In this document: positions 47,312-57,739 of the stretch, piece after piece
Position numbering within the stretch: the stretch's first letter is position 1
Layout of the letters: every line of letters begins with the position of its first letter
The notes under the pieces: generated by a model
The model's input: only the letters and a program-made list of their open reading frames with translations
The model's database searches: none
Told to the model about the DNA's origin: nothing
Assembly (NCBI GenBank): GCA_947478405.1
Contig: CANJVX010000008.1
Coordinates: forward strand, 1 to 64,000
From: Beijerinckiaceae bacterium
Lineage (GTDB): Bacteria > Pseudomonadota > Alphaproteobacteria > Rhizobiales > Beijerinckiaceae
Direction: 5' to 3'
DNA: 64,000 bases
Program-made: the position numbers and the translations under genes

Positions 47312-47344
47312 TTGACTTGGCGCCCCGCCGCCGTCATCTATACG
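47312..47344 (+). promoter_or_regulatory. Possible lysC promoter
   Basis: TTGGCG (47317-47322) and TATACG (47339-47344) are 16 bases apart; TTGACT (47312-47317) is a better -35 but too far. The word TATACGCGCC is repeated at 47339-47348 and 47351-47360. Evidence is weak. Confidence 0.3.
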
Positions 47345-47424
47345 CGCCTTTATACGCGCCCTGCGGCCTGGGGGGAACCTTCCCCTCCCCGCACTATCCC
47401 ATCGGTTCTTTAGATTAGGCTCCT

Positions 47425-48660
47425 ATGTCCCGTCTGGTCATGAAATTCGGCGGCACTTCCGTCGCCAATATCGAGCGCATCAAAAATGTCGCGCGCCATG
47501 TGCAGCGCGAGGTGGCCGCTGGCCATCATGTCGCCGTCGTCGTCTCCGCCATGTCGGGCAAGACCAATGAGCTCGTCGCCTGGTGCAAAGAGGGTGCGGC
47601 CCTCTATGACCCGCGCGAATATGATGCCGTGGTCGCCTCGGGCGAACAGGTGACCTCCGGCCTGCTCGCAATCGTCTTGCAGGATATGGGCATTCCCGCC
47701 CGCTCGTGGCAGGGCTGGCAGATCCCGATCAAGACATCGGATGCGCATGGCTCGGCCCGCATTGAAGACATCGACCCCAAGGGTCTGGAAGAGGGCTTTG
47801 CGCGCGGCGAAGTGGCCGTGATTGCGGGCTTTCAGGGCATTCATGTGGAGACCGGCCGCCTCACCACGCTGGGGCGTGGCGGCTCGGATACATCGGCTGT
47901 GGCCATTGCGGCAGCACTTAAAGCGGATCGCTGCGACATCTACACAGACGTCGATGGCGTCTACACCACCGACCCGCGCATTGTGCCCAAGGCCAAGCGG
48001 CTGGATCGTGTGGTCTTTGAAGAAATGCTGGAAATGGCTTCGCTTGGCTCGAAAGTGCTGCAAGTGCGCTCGGTCGAAGTCGCCATGGTCCATAAGGTCA
48101 AAACATTCGTGCGCTCATCCTTCGATGATCCCTCTGATCCGAAGCCCGGCACGCTCATCTGCGACGAGGAGGATATTGTGGAACAGCAGGTCGTCTCAGG
48201 CATCGCCTATTCCAAGGATGAAGCGCAGATCACATTGCGCGATGTGGCCGATAAGCCCGGCATTGCCGCGGCCATTTTCGTGCCGCTGGCGGACGCCAAT
48301 ATCAATGTCGACATGATCATCCAGGTCGTTTCGGATGATGCCAAGACAACCGACCTCACCTTCACCGTGCCGACCGCCGATTTCGAGCGCGCCAAGAAGA
48401 TCCTCGAGGATCACAAGGCCGAGGTTGGCTACAAGGATCTGGCTGGCGCCACCGATGTGGTGAAAGTCTCGGCCATCGGCATCGGCATGCGCTCGCATGC
48501 CGGTGTGGCGGCTCGCGCTTTCAAGGCGCTCTCGGACAAGGGCATCAATATCCGCGCCATCACCACCTCCGAGATCAAGTTCTCGGTGCTGATTGATGCC
48601 GAATATACCGAGCTTGCCGTACGCACGCTCCATACGCTCTACGGACTCGATAAGGCCTGA
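47425..48660 (+). CDS. lysC: Aspartate kinase
   Basis: A 411-residue kinase that phosphorylates aspartate for lysine, threonine and methionine synthesis. The N-terminal kinase part has VMKFGGTSVANIERI, LGRGGSDTSAVAIAAAL and TDVDGVYTTDPR; two ACT regions (about residues 265-400) follow for feedback control. The single-chain length fits the class without a homoserine dehydrogenase domain. A terminator follows. Confidence 0.96.
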   Translation: MSRLVMKFGGTSVANIERIKNVARHVQREVAAGHHVAVVVSAMSGKTNELVAWCKEGAALYDPREYDAVVASGEQVTSGLLAIVLQDMGIPARSWQGWQIPIKTSDAHGSARIEDIDPKGLEEGFARGEVAVIAGFQGIHVETGRLTTLGRGGSDTSAVAIAAALKADRCDIYTDVDGVYTTDPRIVPKAKRLDRVVFEEMLEMASLGSKVLQVRSVEVAMVHKVKTFVRSSFDDPSDPKPGTLICDEEDIVEQQVVSGIAYSKDEAQITLRDVADKPGIAAAIFVPLADANINVDMIIQVVSDDAKTTDLTFTVPTADFERAKKILEDHKAEVGYKDLAGATDVVKVSAIGIGMRSHAGVAARAFKALSDKGINIRAITTSEIKFSVLIDAEYTELAVRTLHTLYGLDKA

Positions 48661-48688
48661 GCGGCACAAAACGGGCTGAAATATCCCG

Positions 48689-48724
48689 AAAACCCCCGTC
48701 CGGGCCGCCCGGCGGGGGGTTTTT
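48689..48724 (+). terminator. Rho-independent terminator after lysC
   Basis: AAAACCCCCG (48689-48698) pairs with CGGGGGGTTTT (48713-48723) around an inner CCGGG/CCCGG stem, with a T-run at the end. It separates lysC from ptsP. Confidence 0.88.
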
Positions 48725-48896
48725 CATGCAAAAGGCGAAAAAACTCCGCAAACCTTGGCCAAATTGCCGCGGGGGAGCCGGCTTCAGCCCCTTGGCAGCG
48801 CTTGCGGTCCGGGGTTTGCGTTCGTATACGAACCTGAAAGGTTGAGGCAGGGATTCCCTGTCCGACCAGGGCCGTCAGGCCGGACAGGACAGATCG

Positions 48897-51164
48897 ATGC
48901 GAAGCGCTCTCGGGGGACCCCGCCTGCTGCTCCGCCGGCTCCGCGAGGTCATGGCGGAACCGGTGAGCGCACAGGTGCGCCTCGACAAGATCGTCGTCCA
49001 TATCGCCTCCAACATGGTCGCAGAAGTCTGCTCAGTCTATGTGCTGCGCGATGACGGGCGCCTCGAACTTTTCGCCACCGAAGGTCTGAACCGCGAAGCG
49101 GTGCATTTGACGACCATGCGCTCGGGCGAAGGTCTCGTCGGCCGCATTTCCGAAACAGCGGAATCTCTGGCGCTATCGGACGCACAATCGCACCCGGCCT
49201 TCTCCTACAAGCCGGAGACGGGCGAAGAGATTTACCACTCCTTCTTGGGCGTGCCGATTTTGCGTGGCGGCAATACGCTGGGCGTTCTTGTTGTCCAGAA
49301 CAAGGCGCGGCGCACCTATTCGGAAGAAGAGGTTGAAGCGCTTGAGACCACCGCAATGGTGCTCGCGGAAATGGTCGCCTCGGGCGAGCTGCAATCCATC
49401 GTGCGCCCGGGCGCCGAGATTGCCAATCGTCGCCACATGTCGCTTAAGGGTGCGCCCGTCGCCGACGGCCTAGGACTTGGCCATGTGGTGCTGCATGAGC
49501 CGCGCGTCACCATCAAGCAATTGATTGCCGAAGATCCCGCGAGCGAAGAAATCCGCCTGGATGCAGCACTTGAGAGCATGCGCCAGAATATCGACCTATT
49601 GATTGACCGCGGCAATGCAGCGGGTGCCGGCGAGCATCGCGAAGTGCTCGAAACATTCCGCATGTTTGCCCATGATCGCGGCTGGCTGCGCCGCCTGCGC
49701 GAGGCCATTGGATCGGGCCTCACCGCCGAAGCCGCTGTGGAGCGCGTGCAGAATGATGCGCGCGCAAAGCTCGCTCGCCGCACCGATCCTTATCTGCGCG
49801 AGCGCCTGCATGATCTCGATGACCTCGCCAATCGCCTGCTGCATGCGCTGACGGGAGAAAGCTTTGTCGTCTCGCAGGATGAATTGCCCGACAATGCGAT
49901 CATCGTTGCCCGCGCAATGGGCCCGGCGGCGCTGCTCGATTACGACCGCAAGAAATTGCGCGGCCTTGTGCTGGAAGATGGTGGGGCGTCGTCGCATGTC
50001 GCCATCGTTGCGCGGGCGATCGGAATACCGATGGTGGGCGACGTCACCAATATCATCGACCTCGTCGAGACAGGCGATCCCATCATCATCGATGGCTCGA
50101 CGGGTGACGTGCAGGTGCGTCCACCGGCGGACGTCCAGGCCGCCTATGCTGAAAAAGCGCGGCTGCGTGCGCGCCGTCAGGCGCAATATCACAAGTTGCG
50201 CGACGTCCCCTCCCGCACGAAGGATGGCGTCGATATTGGTCTGCACATGAATGCGGGCCTGTTGATCGATCTGCCGCATGTGGCTGAAACACGCGCCCAA
50301 TCCATCGGCCTGTTTCGAACCGAATTGCAATTCATGGTCGCCGCGCAATTCCCGCGCGGCGAACAGCAATTTCAACTCTACAAAAACGTCATGGACGCGG
50401 TGCCCGACAAGCCGGTGACGTTCCGCACGCTCGACATCGGCGGCGATAAAATTTTGCCCTATATGTCGAGGCTGGAAGAAGATAATCCGGCATTGGGCTG
50501 GCGCGCGATCCGCATTGGCCTTGACCGCCCGGGCCTGTTGCGCACGCAATTGCGTGCCATGCTGCGCGCAGGAGCGGGACGCGACTTGCGCATCATGTTC
50601 CCAATGGTCGCCACTTGCGCCGAATTCGATGCTGCGAAAGATCTGACGATACGCGAAGTCATGCATCTGACGCGGCATGGACATGAATTACCGCGCGACT
50701 TGAAACTTGGTATCATGATCGAGGTGCCATCCGTGCTTTGGGCGCTGGATGAAATTCTGCCGCGAGTTGATTTTGTCTCTGTCGGCTCGAATGATCTGAC
50801 GCAATATCTGTTTGCTGCCGACCGCGACAACAAGCGCGTCGCGACACGCTTTGACTCACTTTCGCCCGCGATGTTGCGCGCGTTGAAATCAATCACCGAC
50901 ACCGCAAAGCGGCACGGCACCTCAGTCACGCTCTGCGGTGAAATGGGCGGCAAACCGCTCGATGCAATGGCGCTGATTGCCATCGGCTATCGCAATCTCT
51001 CGATGTCACCAGCCTCTATCGGTCCGGTGAAAGCGATGCTGCTCGGGCTCGATGTGCATGAAGTGACTGAATTTGTGAATAGCCAGTTGAAAACATCGGG
51101 CAGTGCGAATTCAATCCGCGAGGATCTGCGCGCCTTTGCCGAAGCCAAGGGAGTTCCGCTTTAG
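48897..51164 (+). CDS. ptsP: Phosphoenolpyruvate-protein phosphotransferase PtsP (nitrogen PTS enzyme I)
   Basis: A 755-residue EI-Ntr enzyme that takes phosphate from PEP and starts the nitrogen PTS cascade. The N-terminal GAF domain covers about residues 15-160 (VSAQVRLDKIV to ALETTAMVLAEM). The PEP-utilising domains follow, with the phospho-His H367 in GGASSHVAIVARA and the PEP-binding C680 in CGEMGG; FRTLDIGGDKILPY and GSNDLTQYLFA are present. GAF sensing of glutamine is known for this family. ATG 48897 matches homologues (MRSALGGPRLLLRRLREVM). prfA follows after 52 bases. Confidence 0.96.
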   Translation: MRSALGGPRLLLRRLREVMAEPVSAQVRLDKIVVHIASNMVAEVCSVYVLRDDGRLELFATEGLNREAVHLTTMRSGEGLVGRISETAESLALSDAQSHPAFSYKPETGEEIYHSFLGVPILRGGNTLGVLVVQNKARRTYSEEEVEALETTAMVLAEMVASGELQSIVRPGAEIANRRHMSLKGAPVADGLGLGHVVLHEPRVTIKQLIAEDPASEEIRLDAALESMRQNIDLLIDRGNAAGAGEHREVLETFRMFAHDRGWLRRLREAIGSGLTAEAAVERVQNDARAKLARRTDPYLRERLHDLDDLANRLLHALTGESFVVSQDELPDNAIIVARAMGPAALLDYDRKKLRGLVLEDGGASSHVAIVARAIGIPMVGDVTNIIDLVETGDPIIIDGSTGDVQVRPPADVQAAYAEKARLRARRQAQYHKLRDVPSRTKDGVDIGLHMNAGLLIDLPHVAETRAQSIGLFRTELQFMVAAQFPRGEQQFQLYKNVMDAVPDKPVTFRTLDIGGDKILPYMSRLEEDNPALGWRAIRIGLDRPGLLRTQLRAMLRAGAGRDLRIMFPMVATCAEFDAAKDLTIREVMHLTRHGHELPRDLKLGIMIEVPSVLWALDEILPRVDFVSVGSNDLTQYLFAADRDNKRVATRFDSLSPAMLRALKSITDTAKRHGTSVTLCGEMGGKPLDAMALIAIGYRNLSMSPASIGPVKAMLLGLDVHEVTEFVNSQLKTSGSANSIREDLRAFAEAKGVPL

Positions 51165-51216
51165 GTAAGAGGCTGGAACTGCACTGCCCTTCTCTTCTCC
51201 TGAAGCCAGGCATCAC

Positions 51217-52287
51217 ATGCTCCCCCAAGACAAGCTCGACCTCATCCTCCGCAAACATGAGGAAATTTCTGCAAAACTTTCCGCGGGTGTGACCGGACAG
51301 GAATTTGTTGCGCTGTCGCGCGAACTCTCCGAGCTTGATCCTGTGGTTGAAGCCATCCGCGCGTTCCGTGATGCCTCCGGTGATCTCACCGGCATCGACA
51401 GTCTGATTGCAGATTCCGCGATCGATGATGAAATGCGCGCTTTGGCAGAGGATGAGCGCACCAACGCAACTGAACGACTGCAAAAACTTGAACATGACAT
51501 TCGCATCGCGCTTCTGCCCAAAGATGCCGCCGATGAGCATGGTGCCATTCTTGAAGTGCGTGCCGGCACAGGTGGTGATGAGGCAGCCCTCTTTGTAGGT
51601 GATCTCTTCCGCATGTATGAGCGCTATGCGCAACTGCACGGCTGGAAGATGGAGCTTATGTCGGCTAGCGAGGGAACCGCTGGCGGGTATAAGGAAATCA
51701 TCGCATCTGTCGAGGGGCGAGGCGTTTTTGCCAAATTGAAATATGAATCGGGTGTCCACCGCGTACAGCGCGTACCGGCCACCGAGACACAGGGACGCAT
51801 CCATACGTCTGCCGCAACAGTCGCCATCCTGCCCGAAGCGCAGGATGTCGATGTCCACATTAACGAAGCCGATTTGAAAATTGACACGATGCGCGCGCAA
51901 GGCGCGGGGGGACAACACGTCAATAAAACAGAATCGGCGATCCGCATCACGCATATTCCGACAGGGACAATTGTCTTTGTGCAAGACGAGCGCTCACAGC
52001 ACAAGAACCGCGCGAGAGCTATGTCTTTGTTGCGCTCGCGGCTTTATGACGAACAGCGAACGAAGCTAGACTCCGAGCGCGCTGCTGATCGAAAGGCGCA
52101 AGTGGGTTCAGGTGACCGGTCCGAGCGGATCCGCACTTATAATTTTCCGCAAGGTCGCATCACAGATCACCGTATCAATCTGACGCTCTACAAGCTCGAT
52201 CGCGTGGTGGCAGGCGATGCGCTCGATGAGATTATTGATCCGCTGATCACAGAGCATCAGGCTGCGCAATTGGCGGCGGAAACGTAA
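51217..52287 (+). CDS. prfA: Peptide chain release factor 1
   Basis: A 356-residue translation terminator reading UAA and UAG. The GGQ tripeptide is at residues 231-233 within [20 protein letters not shown]; the codon-recognition region ([20 protein letters not shown]) is intact. It follows ptsP, the usual alphaproteobacterial order, but prmC, which normally comes next and methylates the GGQ glutamine, is not here: a REP-like repeat and the convergent purH follow. Confidence 0.96.
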   Translation: MLPQDKLDLILRKHEEISAKLSAGVTGQEFVALSRELSELDPVVEAIRAFRDASGDLTGIDSLIADSAIDDEMRALAEDERTNATERLQKLEHDIRIALLPKDAADEHGAILEVRAGTGGDEAALFVGDLFRMYERYAQLHGWKMELMSASEGTAGGYKEIIASVEGRGVFAKLKYESGVHRVQRVPATETQGRIHTSAATVAILPEAQDVDVHINEADLKIDTMRAQGAGGQHVNKTESAIRITHIPTGTIVFVQDERSQHKNRARAMSLLRSRLYDEQRTKLDSERAADRKAQVGSGDRSERIRTYNFPQGRITDHRINLTLYKLDRVVAGDALDEIIDPLITEHQAAQLAAET

Positions 52288-52295
52288 CTTTTCAG

Positions 52296-52380
52296 GTCAT
52301 TGCGAGGAGCGAAGCGACGCGGCAAACTAGAGGCCCCACGTGAGGCTGTCTGATTTGCTTAGCTGACGCTCGCAATGACG
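52296..52380. repeat. REP-like palindromic repeat, copy 2
   Basis: GTCATTGCGAGGAGCGAAGC opens the left arm and GCTGACGCTCGCAATGACG closes the right arm; the centre (AGGCCCCACGTGAGGCT) folds as a small hairpin. It fills the gap between the convergent prfA and purH genes and could help terminate both. Confidence 0.8.
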
Positions 52381-52398
52381 CCGAGGTGCAAGCGCACA

Positions 52399-53991
52399 TT
52401 AATGCCGGAAATGACGGTGGCCGGTTAATACCATGGCCAGGCCTGCTTCATCCGCTGCTTTGATCACTTCATCATCACGCATAGAGCCGCCCGGCTGAAT
52501 GACCGCCGTAGCGCCTGCTTCAGCCGCTGCGAGCAAACCATCCGCGAATGGAAAGAAAGCGTCAGACGCAACAACCGAACCCTTGGCGAGTGTTTCCGGC
52601 AGGCCCGCCGCTTTAGCAGCTTCGGCTGCTTTCCATGCAGCAATGCGAGAAGAATCTACACGGCTCATCTGTCCTGCGCCCACACCAACCGTTGCGCCAT
52701 TCTTGGCATAGACAATCGCATTCGACTTCACATGCTTGGCGACACGGAATGCAAAGCGCATGTCTGACAATTCTTGGGTCGTCGGCTGGCGCTTGGTAAC
52801 GACGCGCAAATCCATGTCGTCAACCACTGCATTGTCGCGACCTTGCACAAGCAGGCCGCCCGCCACCGTCTTGAACGTCAAACCGTTGGCGCGCGGGTTG
52901 GGTAGCCCGCCCGTGAGCAGCAAGCGCAGATTCTTCTTGGAGGCCACCAGCGCAATGGCTTCTTCATCAGCATCTGGCGCAATGATCACTTCCGTGAAAA
53001 TTTTCACGATCTCGGCAGCAGCTTGCGCGTCAAGCTTTCGGTTAAGTGCGACAATGCCACCGAATGCCGAAACAGGATCACAGCGCAAGGCACGCTCATA
53101 GGCTTCCAGAAGCGATGCGCCTTCGGCAACACCGCACGGATTGGCGTGTTTAATTATGGCAACAGCAGCTGTGCGAGCCGGATCAAACTCGCTCACACAT
53201 TCGAAAGCGGCATCGGTATCATTCACATTATTATAGGAAAGCTGCTTGCCCTGCACCTGACGGGCGGTCGCCACACCAAAGCGTTTTTCGGGGGTGAGAT
53301 AAAAACCCGCGGCCTGATGGGGGTTTTCGCCATAGCGCATCTTTTCCGCCAGATAACCGCCGATTGCGCGGTAATCAGGCGCATCTTCGCCGAGCTCATT
53401 GGCAAACCAGTTGGAGATCGCTGCATCATAAGCTGCGGTGCGCGCATAGGCTTTCTGTGCCAGCGCCCTGCGCAGCGTCAGCGTGGTTGCGCCCTTGTTG
53501 GCAGACAGTACATCAAGCACGCGCGCATAATCACTCACATCAACAACCACCGCGACATCGCCATGATTCTTGGCCGCGGCGCGGATCATTGCGGGGCCAC
53601 CAATGTCGATATTTTCGATGCAATCATCATAGGCCGCGCCCTTCGCCACCGTTTCTTCAAACGGATAGAGATTGACGACGAGCAGATCGATCGCAGGGAT
53701 AGAATGCGCGAGCATGGCCGCCTCATGTTCCGGATTTTCGCGAATGGCGAGCAGGCCGCCATGCACACGCGGATGCAGCGTCTTCACGCGACCATCCATC
53801 ATTTCCGGAAAGCCGGTAATGTCGGCGACATCTTTCACGGGCAGACCCGCATCAGCGAGCGACTTGCGCGTGCCGCCTGTCGAGACGAGTTCGATGCCTT
53901 GCGCGCTCAGCGCCCTGGCAAAATCAATCAGGCCGGTCTTGTCGGAAACGGAAAGAAGAGCGCGCGTCACGCGACGAAGATGTGTGGGCAT
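52399..53991 (-). CDS. purH: Bifunctional AICAR formyltransferase/IMP cyclohydrolase
   Basis: A 530-residue enzyme for the last two steps of IMP synthesis. The N-terminal cyclohydrolase domain has [33 protein letters not shown] and [13 protein letters not shown]; the C-terminal transformylase domain has [26 protein letters not shown] and [12 protein letters not shown], and ends [14 protein letters not shown] 53991 is the family start. It lies downstream of the heparinase gene, 132 bases away, on the same strand. Confidence 0.97.
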   Translation of the reverse strand: MPTHLRRVTRALLSVSDKTGLIDFARALSAQGIELVSTGGTRKSLADAGLPVKDVADITGFPEMMDGRVKTLHPRVHGGLLAIRENPEHEAAMLAHSIPAIDLLVVNLYPFEETVAKGAAYDDCIENIDIGGPAMIRAAAKNHGDVAVVVDVSDYARVLDVLSANKGATTLTLRRALAQKAYARTAAYDAAISNWFANELGEDAPDYRAIGGYLAEKMRYGENPHQAAGFYLTPEKRFGVATARQVQGKQLSYNNVNDTDAAFECVSEFDPARTAAVAIIKHANPCGVAEGASLLEAYERALRCDPVSAFGGIVALNRKLDAQAAAEIVKIFTEVIIAPDADEEAIALVASKKNLRLLLTGGLPNPRANGLTFKTVAGGLLVQGRDNAVVDDMDLRVVTKRQPTTQELSDMRFAFRVAKHVKSNAIVYAKNGATVGVGAGQMSRVDSSRIAAWKAAEAAKAAGLPETLAKGSVVASDAFFPFADGLLAAAEAGATAVIQPGGSMRDDEVIKAADEAGLAMVLTGHRHFRH

Positions 53992-54123
53992 GGAATCACT
54001 TGTCCCGGGCCAGAGAAGGGAAGGCCCGCGCGATAACATGCGGCGCGTGAGGGGGAAAGGCCGCCAGAGGTCGTGCCATTGGATGCCTGCCTGATTAGGT
54101 TTTTGTTCCTGAAATTCCGGCTC

Positions 54124-55914
54124 TTAGTCAGCCAAACGTTCCATTGTCCACACCAACGCGGGTGTCTCGCGCACTTTGGCGCTTACGACGAGCTGATCTG
54201 TCTGGCGTGGTCCCTCGCGGCCGCCCAAGAAAATGCTTTCTTCGACTGCGACAGGCAGGCCGCTGGCACCAAACAGCCAGCGCGAGGCGTCGGGCAATGT
54301 CAGCACTACAGCCGCTCCACCCTCAACGCGTTCCGGGCGGACCATCGGGTGGAGATGGAAGCGCAGCGCAAATTCAGCCTGCCCGGCGCCCGGCACCCGC
54401 CGCCCAGTGGCAATCAGCTTATCCTCGCCCTCAAAGCGCAGACCATCGGCCGATAATGTCAGGCGTCGCTCATGCAGCAGGCCGAAGCTGCGATCATAGC
54501 CATCATGGCGCGCTTCGATCTCGACGGCATATTCATCTTGCGCGCGGCGTGTCCGCACGTCGGTGGGGCCCGCGATCACTTGTCCAGCAACCCAACGATC
54601 AAGACCCGCGCCTGTTGCAAAACGTGCGGAGGAGGTGTCGCCAACGATCAGGGCTGTATGGGCAGCTGTTGTGCGTGCAACTTCGCGCAAGTCAGCGCGT
54701 GGATTGAGTGGGACACCGCAATTAACAAAGATGCGATTGGCCCCGTTGGACATTTCAAACGAGAGTGTACCCGCATGGGCTTCACACGAGAAACGGGCGG
54801 GCGGCGGCGTGCCGCAATCCATAATGATGATCGTTTCGCCGGCTTCGATGCGCTCATAACCTGAATGGGGCGCATGCAAAAGTGGCGCCGCGCGCGCATC
54901 GTCATAGGCCAGAACCGTGGCAACGGCATGTGCCGCTGTTGGTCCCATCCCGTTGAACAGAGCCATAGAGCCTTCGCTGTGGCGAAAGAGGCGCAGCATC
55001 GGCATCATGCGATCAATGGCATTGAGCAACATTTGTGGCGCGCTTGTGCCCCGTGCTGCATAGGCCTGCCGCAGGGGCAAAAGATCAAGCAAAAGGTCGA
55101 CCAGAATTTGCGGGTTTCGCCCGATATGCCCTCCATCCGGCAAGATCTGCGCTTTCAGCTCATCGACAAGCATTTTTGTTCCGCGTTTGGCAATCGTGTT
55201 CAGGCCTTGCGCGCAAAGCCCGAGCTCAGCCACGGCAATGGCGCAAAGCAAACGCGATTCACCCTCCAATCCATCGGAAAGGCAGCGCTGCAAATATTTA
55301 GAATGAACACCCAACGAGCGCATGAAGCGGCGATAAAAATCGCGATCCGCACCATCCAGAATGAGGGGTGATTGCGACAGAAATGACAAGAGGCGCCGCG
55401 CTACAACATCGGCATTCCAATCCGGGGCGTTGGATGGACGCCCTCGTAGATTGATCCAGTCCCCCACAAGCGCGCGAGCATTGGCACGCGCCAGAGCGCT
55501 ATCGGCTGCTCGCAAATGACGCAGCCAGGTGAAATTGGTCAGCCCGATGAACCAGGCATCAGACGGCGGCAATATCTCGAATGGCGATTGGCCATGCGTG
55601 TTCACGCTCTTGCCAGCAAAAACGAAATAACCCGAGTAAATATCCGACGCGATGGTTGGATCAGTTGTGCGAATATCTTGGGGCGCAATTAGCAAGCGCT
55701 CGGGAGTCTGAGTACCAAAGCCCGAGATGAGCCGCAGCGGCAAACGCAACAGGCGAAGACCAAAGACCGCTCCGCGCCCAGCAACCAGGCGCGTGACGAG
55801 CAGGCGATCGGCAATGCGCGACGACGCTGACGACAATTGTCCCTCAAACTTCCGGAAAAAGGCGGCCGAATCTGCGCGCCAAAAAGAGCGGACGTGAATG
55901 CCCGCATTAAGCAT
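54124..55914 (-). CDS. Heparinase II/III family protein
   Basis: A 596-residue protein. An alpha/alpha-barrel half (WFIGLTNFTWLRHLRA, IGDW-like NARALVGDWI, GLEGESRLLCAIA) is followed by a C-terminal beta-sandwich of the heparinase II/III type (TIIIMDCGTPPPARFSCEAHAGTLSFEM, ARTTAAHTALIVGD). Such enzymes are polysaccharide lyases, but the gene is conserved next to purH and rsmB in many Hyphomicrobiales, which suggests a role on a cell-envelope polymer. No signal peptide was recognised. The substrate is unknown. Confidence 0.87.
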   Translation of the reverse strand: MLNAGIHVRSFWRADSAAFFRKFEGQLSSASSRIADRLLVTRLVAGRGAVFGLRLLRLPLRLISGFGTQTPERLLIAPQDIRTTDPTIASDIYSGYFVFAGKSVNTHGQSPFEILPPSDAWFIGLTNFTWLRHLRAADSALARANARALVGDWINLRGRPSNAPDWNADVVARRLLSFLSQSPLILDGADRDFYRRFMRSLGVHSKYLQRCLSDGLEGESRLLCAIAVAELGLCAQGLNTIAKRGTKMLVDELKAQILPDGGHIGRNPQILVDLLLDLLPLRQAYAARGTSAPQMLLNAIDRMMPMLRLFRHSEGSMALFNGMGPTAAHAVATVLAYDDARAAPLLHAPHSGYERIEAGETIIIMDCGTPPPARFSCEAHAGTLSFEMSNGANRIFVNCGVPLNPRADLREVARTTAAHTALIVGDTSSARFATGAGLDRWVAGQVIAGPTDVRTRRAQDEYAVEIEARHDGYDRSFGLLHERRLTLSADGLRFEGEDKLIATGRRVPGAGQAEFALRFHLHPMVRPERVEGGAAVVLTLPDASRWLFGASGLPVAVEESIFLGGREGPRQTDQLVVSAKVRETPALVWTMERLAD

Positions 55915-55962
55915 TCCAAGCGTTAACGGGTCATTAACACTGTTGATTTCCCTATGATTTGT

Positions 55963-57315
55963 TCAGCTTTTCAACAGTCTGACAGCAAAGAATCCGTCAA
56001 GTCCCGAGAGCCGCGGATCGCTTTGATCCAGATAAAAGGGCAATGTGCGCAGCTCGCCTTGCGGCGTCAGGCACATACTAAGCCCGCCGATTTCCTCTGC
56101 CTGAATAGGATCGCGGCGCATATCGGGATGGCGGCGCAGAAAAGCCTCGATCTGCATCTCGCCTTCTTCAGGCTCAAGCGAACAGGTACAGTAGACGAGG
56201 CGCCCTCCGCTTTTCAGCAAGAGCGCAGCGCGTTCGAGCATTTTTGCCTGCACGACAGCTAGACTGGCAATGTCGCCAGCTTTCTTCGTCCAGGCGACGT
56301 CAGGATGGCGACGTATCGTGCCGGTCGCCGAACAGGGTGCGTCGAGCAAAATGGCGTCAAACAATTCCGCTTCAAAGGCGAGCGCGTCGCCCACACGAAT
56401 TTCGACCGATAGTCCTAGCCGTTCCAGATTGGCAGCCAGTCGCTTCAAGCGCTCGGCTGAACGATCCAGCGCAACAACCTGCGCGCCGGTGATGGCGAGT
56501 TGTGCTGTCTTGCCGCCAGGCGCGGCACAGAGATCTGCAATGCGCTCGCCACTTTTTGCTTTGATGAGGCGCGCGGGAATGGCCGCAGCTGCATCCTGCA
56601 CCCACCAATTGCCTTCGGCATAGCCGGCCAATTCATCTACCGGCGCATGCGAAGTCAGGCGCCACGAACCGGTTGGCAGCATGATGCCTTCAGGTAGGTG
56701 TTCCAGATCAAGACCAGGCTTCAACGTTAGATCAAGTGTTGGCTCATTGCGATGCGCGCGCGCAATCGCAGCGGCCTTGTCATCACCATAGGTCTTGCGC
56801 CAGCGCGCAGCCAGCCATTGCGGCGTATCGGCAAAAGAATCTGCGAGATCGGTCCATTCATCACGCGCGCGCGCAATGTTACGCAACACGGCATTAACGA
56901 GACCCGCGAAGGCCGCATCGCGCGGCTGCTGGCGGGTGGCGCGCACGGCCAGATCAACGGCAGCGTGATCGGGCACATCCATGAAAAGAATTTGGGCCGC
57001 ACCTACCATCAAGGTCCATTCAAGGCTTTGCACTTTGCGCGGCAGGCCTTTGTCCAGCATGGCAGCAATGGCCAGTCGCAACGTCCCGAAGCGACGCAGT
57101 GAGGTGAGCACGATCGAGCGCACCAAGCCACGGTCGCGCGCATCAAGACCCTGAAGAGCCTGCGGCCCGGCACCCGGCGCAAAGCGTTCATCAAGCCCAG
57201 AGCCATTCCCAGCAATTTCCGCGAGGATGGCAGCGGCAGCCAGACGAACAGCCAAGCCCGGCACCATCTCGGGTACCACCTGTCGTTGAGGTGGGCTTTT
57301 GGGCCTGAAGGCCAT
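55963..57315 (-). CDS. rsmB: RsmB/NOP family 16S rRNA m5C methyltransferase
   Basis: A 450-residue enzyme that methylates C967 of 16S rRNA. An N-terminal NusB-like RNA-binding domain (LDARDRGLVRSIVLTSLRRFG to FAGLVNAVLRNIAR) precedes the catalytic domain with IADLCAAPGGKTAQLA, LLDAPCSATGTIRRHPDV (motif IV Cys) and YCTCSLEPEEGE (nucleophile Cys). ATG 57315 is chosen. It is 48 bases upstream of the heparinase gene and divergent from the SdhAF4-like gene. Confidence 0.93.
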   Translation of the reverse strand: MAFRPKSPPQRQVVPEMVPGLAVRLAAAAILAEIAGNGSGLDERFAPGAGPQALQGLDARDRGLVRSIVLTSLRRFGTLRLAIAAMLDKGLPRKVQSLEWTLMVGAAQILFMDVPDHAAVDLAVRATRQQPRDAAFAGLVNAVLRNIARARDEWTDLADSFADTPQWLAARWRKTYGDDKAAAIARAHRNEPTLDLTLKPGLDLEHLPEGIMLPTGSWRLTSHAPVDELAGYAEGNWWVQDAAAAIPARLIKAKSGERIADLCAAPGGKTAQLAITGAQVVALDRSAERLKRLAANLERLGLSVEIRVGDALAFEAELFDAILLDAPCSATGTIRRHPDVAWTKKAGDIASLAVVQAKMLERAALLLKSGGRLVYCTCSLEPEEGEMQIEAFLRRHPDMRRDPIQAEEIGGLSMCLTPQGELRTLPFYLDQSDPRLSGLDGFFAVRLLKS

Positions 57316-57412
57316 GAAATCTCTCCTGTGTCGACCGCCGCGTAACATGATCCGGGCGCTGGCGCCATGGGGGAACGCGCCCTATATGTGAGCCCATCCG
57401 AGGATGAATGGC

Positions 57413-57640
57413 ATGACCGACCAAGCCCAGACGCCACAACCCAGTCAAGACGCACCCGCTGAGGCACCCAAGAAAGCGCTCTCACCCGCTGCCCAGCGCG
57501 CCCTTGCGGAAGCAGACGAGCGCCGCCGCAATGCGGATGCCGAGCGCGCAGAATTGGCGAAGGAAATCAACGGCCGCGGCGGTCTCGACCCAGCCCGCTA
57601 TGGCGATTGGGAAGTGAAGGGCATCATCAGCGACTTCTGA
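57413..57640 (+). CDS. DUF1674 / succinate dehydrogenase assembly factor 4-like protein
   Basis: A 75-residue protein whose C-terminal third GRGGLDPARYGDWEVKGI is the DUF1674/SdhAF4 signature; the N-terminal half is Pro/Ala-rich then helical and charged. Mitochondrial SdhAF4 protects flavinated SdhA during assembly of complex II, and a similar role is inferred here. ATG 57413 has GAGGA eight bases upstream; an in-frame ATG at 57404 is an alternative. No sdh genes are nearby. Confidence 0.87.
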   Translation: MTDQAQTPQPSQDAPAEAPKKALSPAAQRALAEADERRRNADAERAELAKEINGRGGLDPARYGDWEVKGIISDF

Positions 57641-57739
57641 ATGCTGCACGTGATTGCGTGTAAGCACGTCAAATTTTGTCGGCTTTGATTGTAGGATCAT
57701 ATTGACAGACTTAGGCTGTCAGAGATTAGTCGTGAGACT

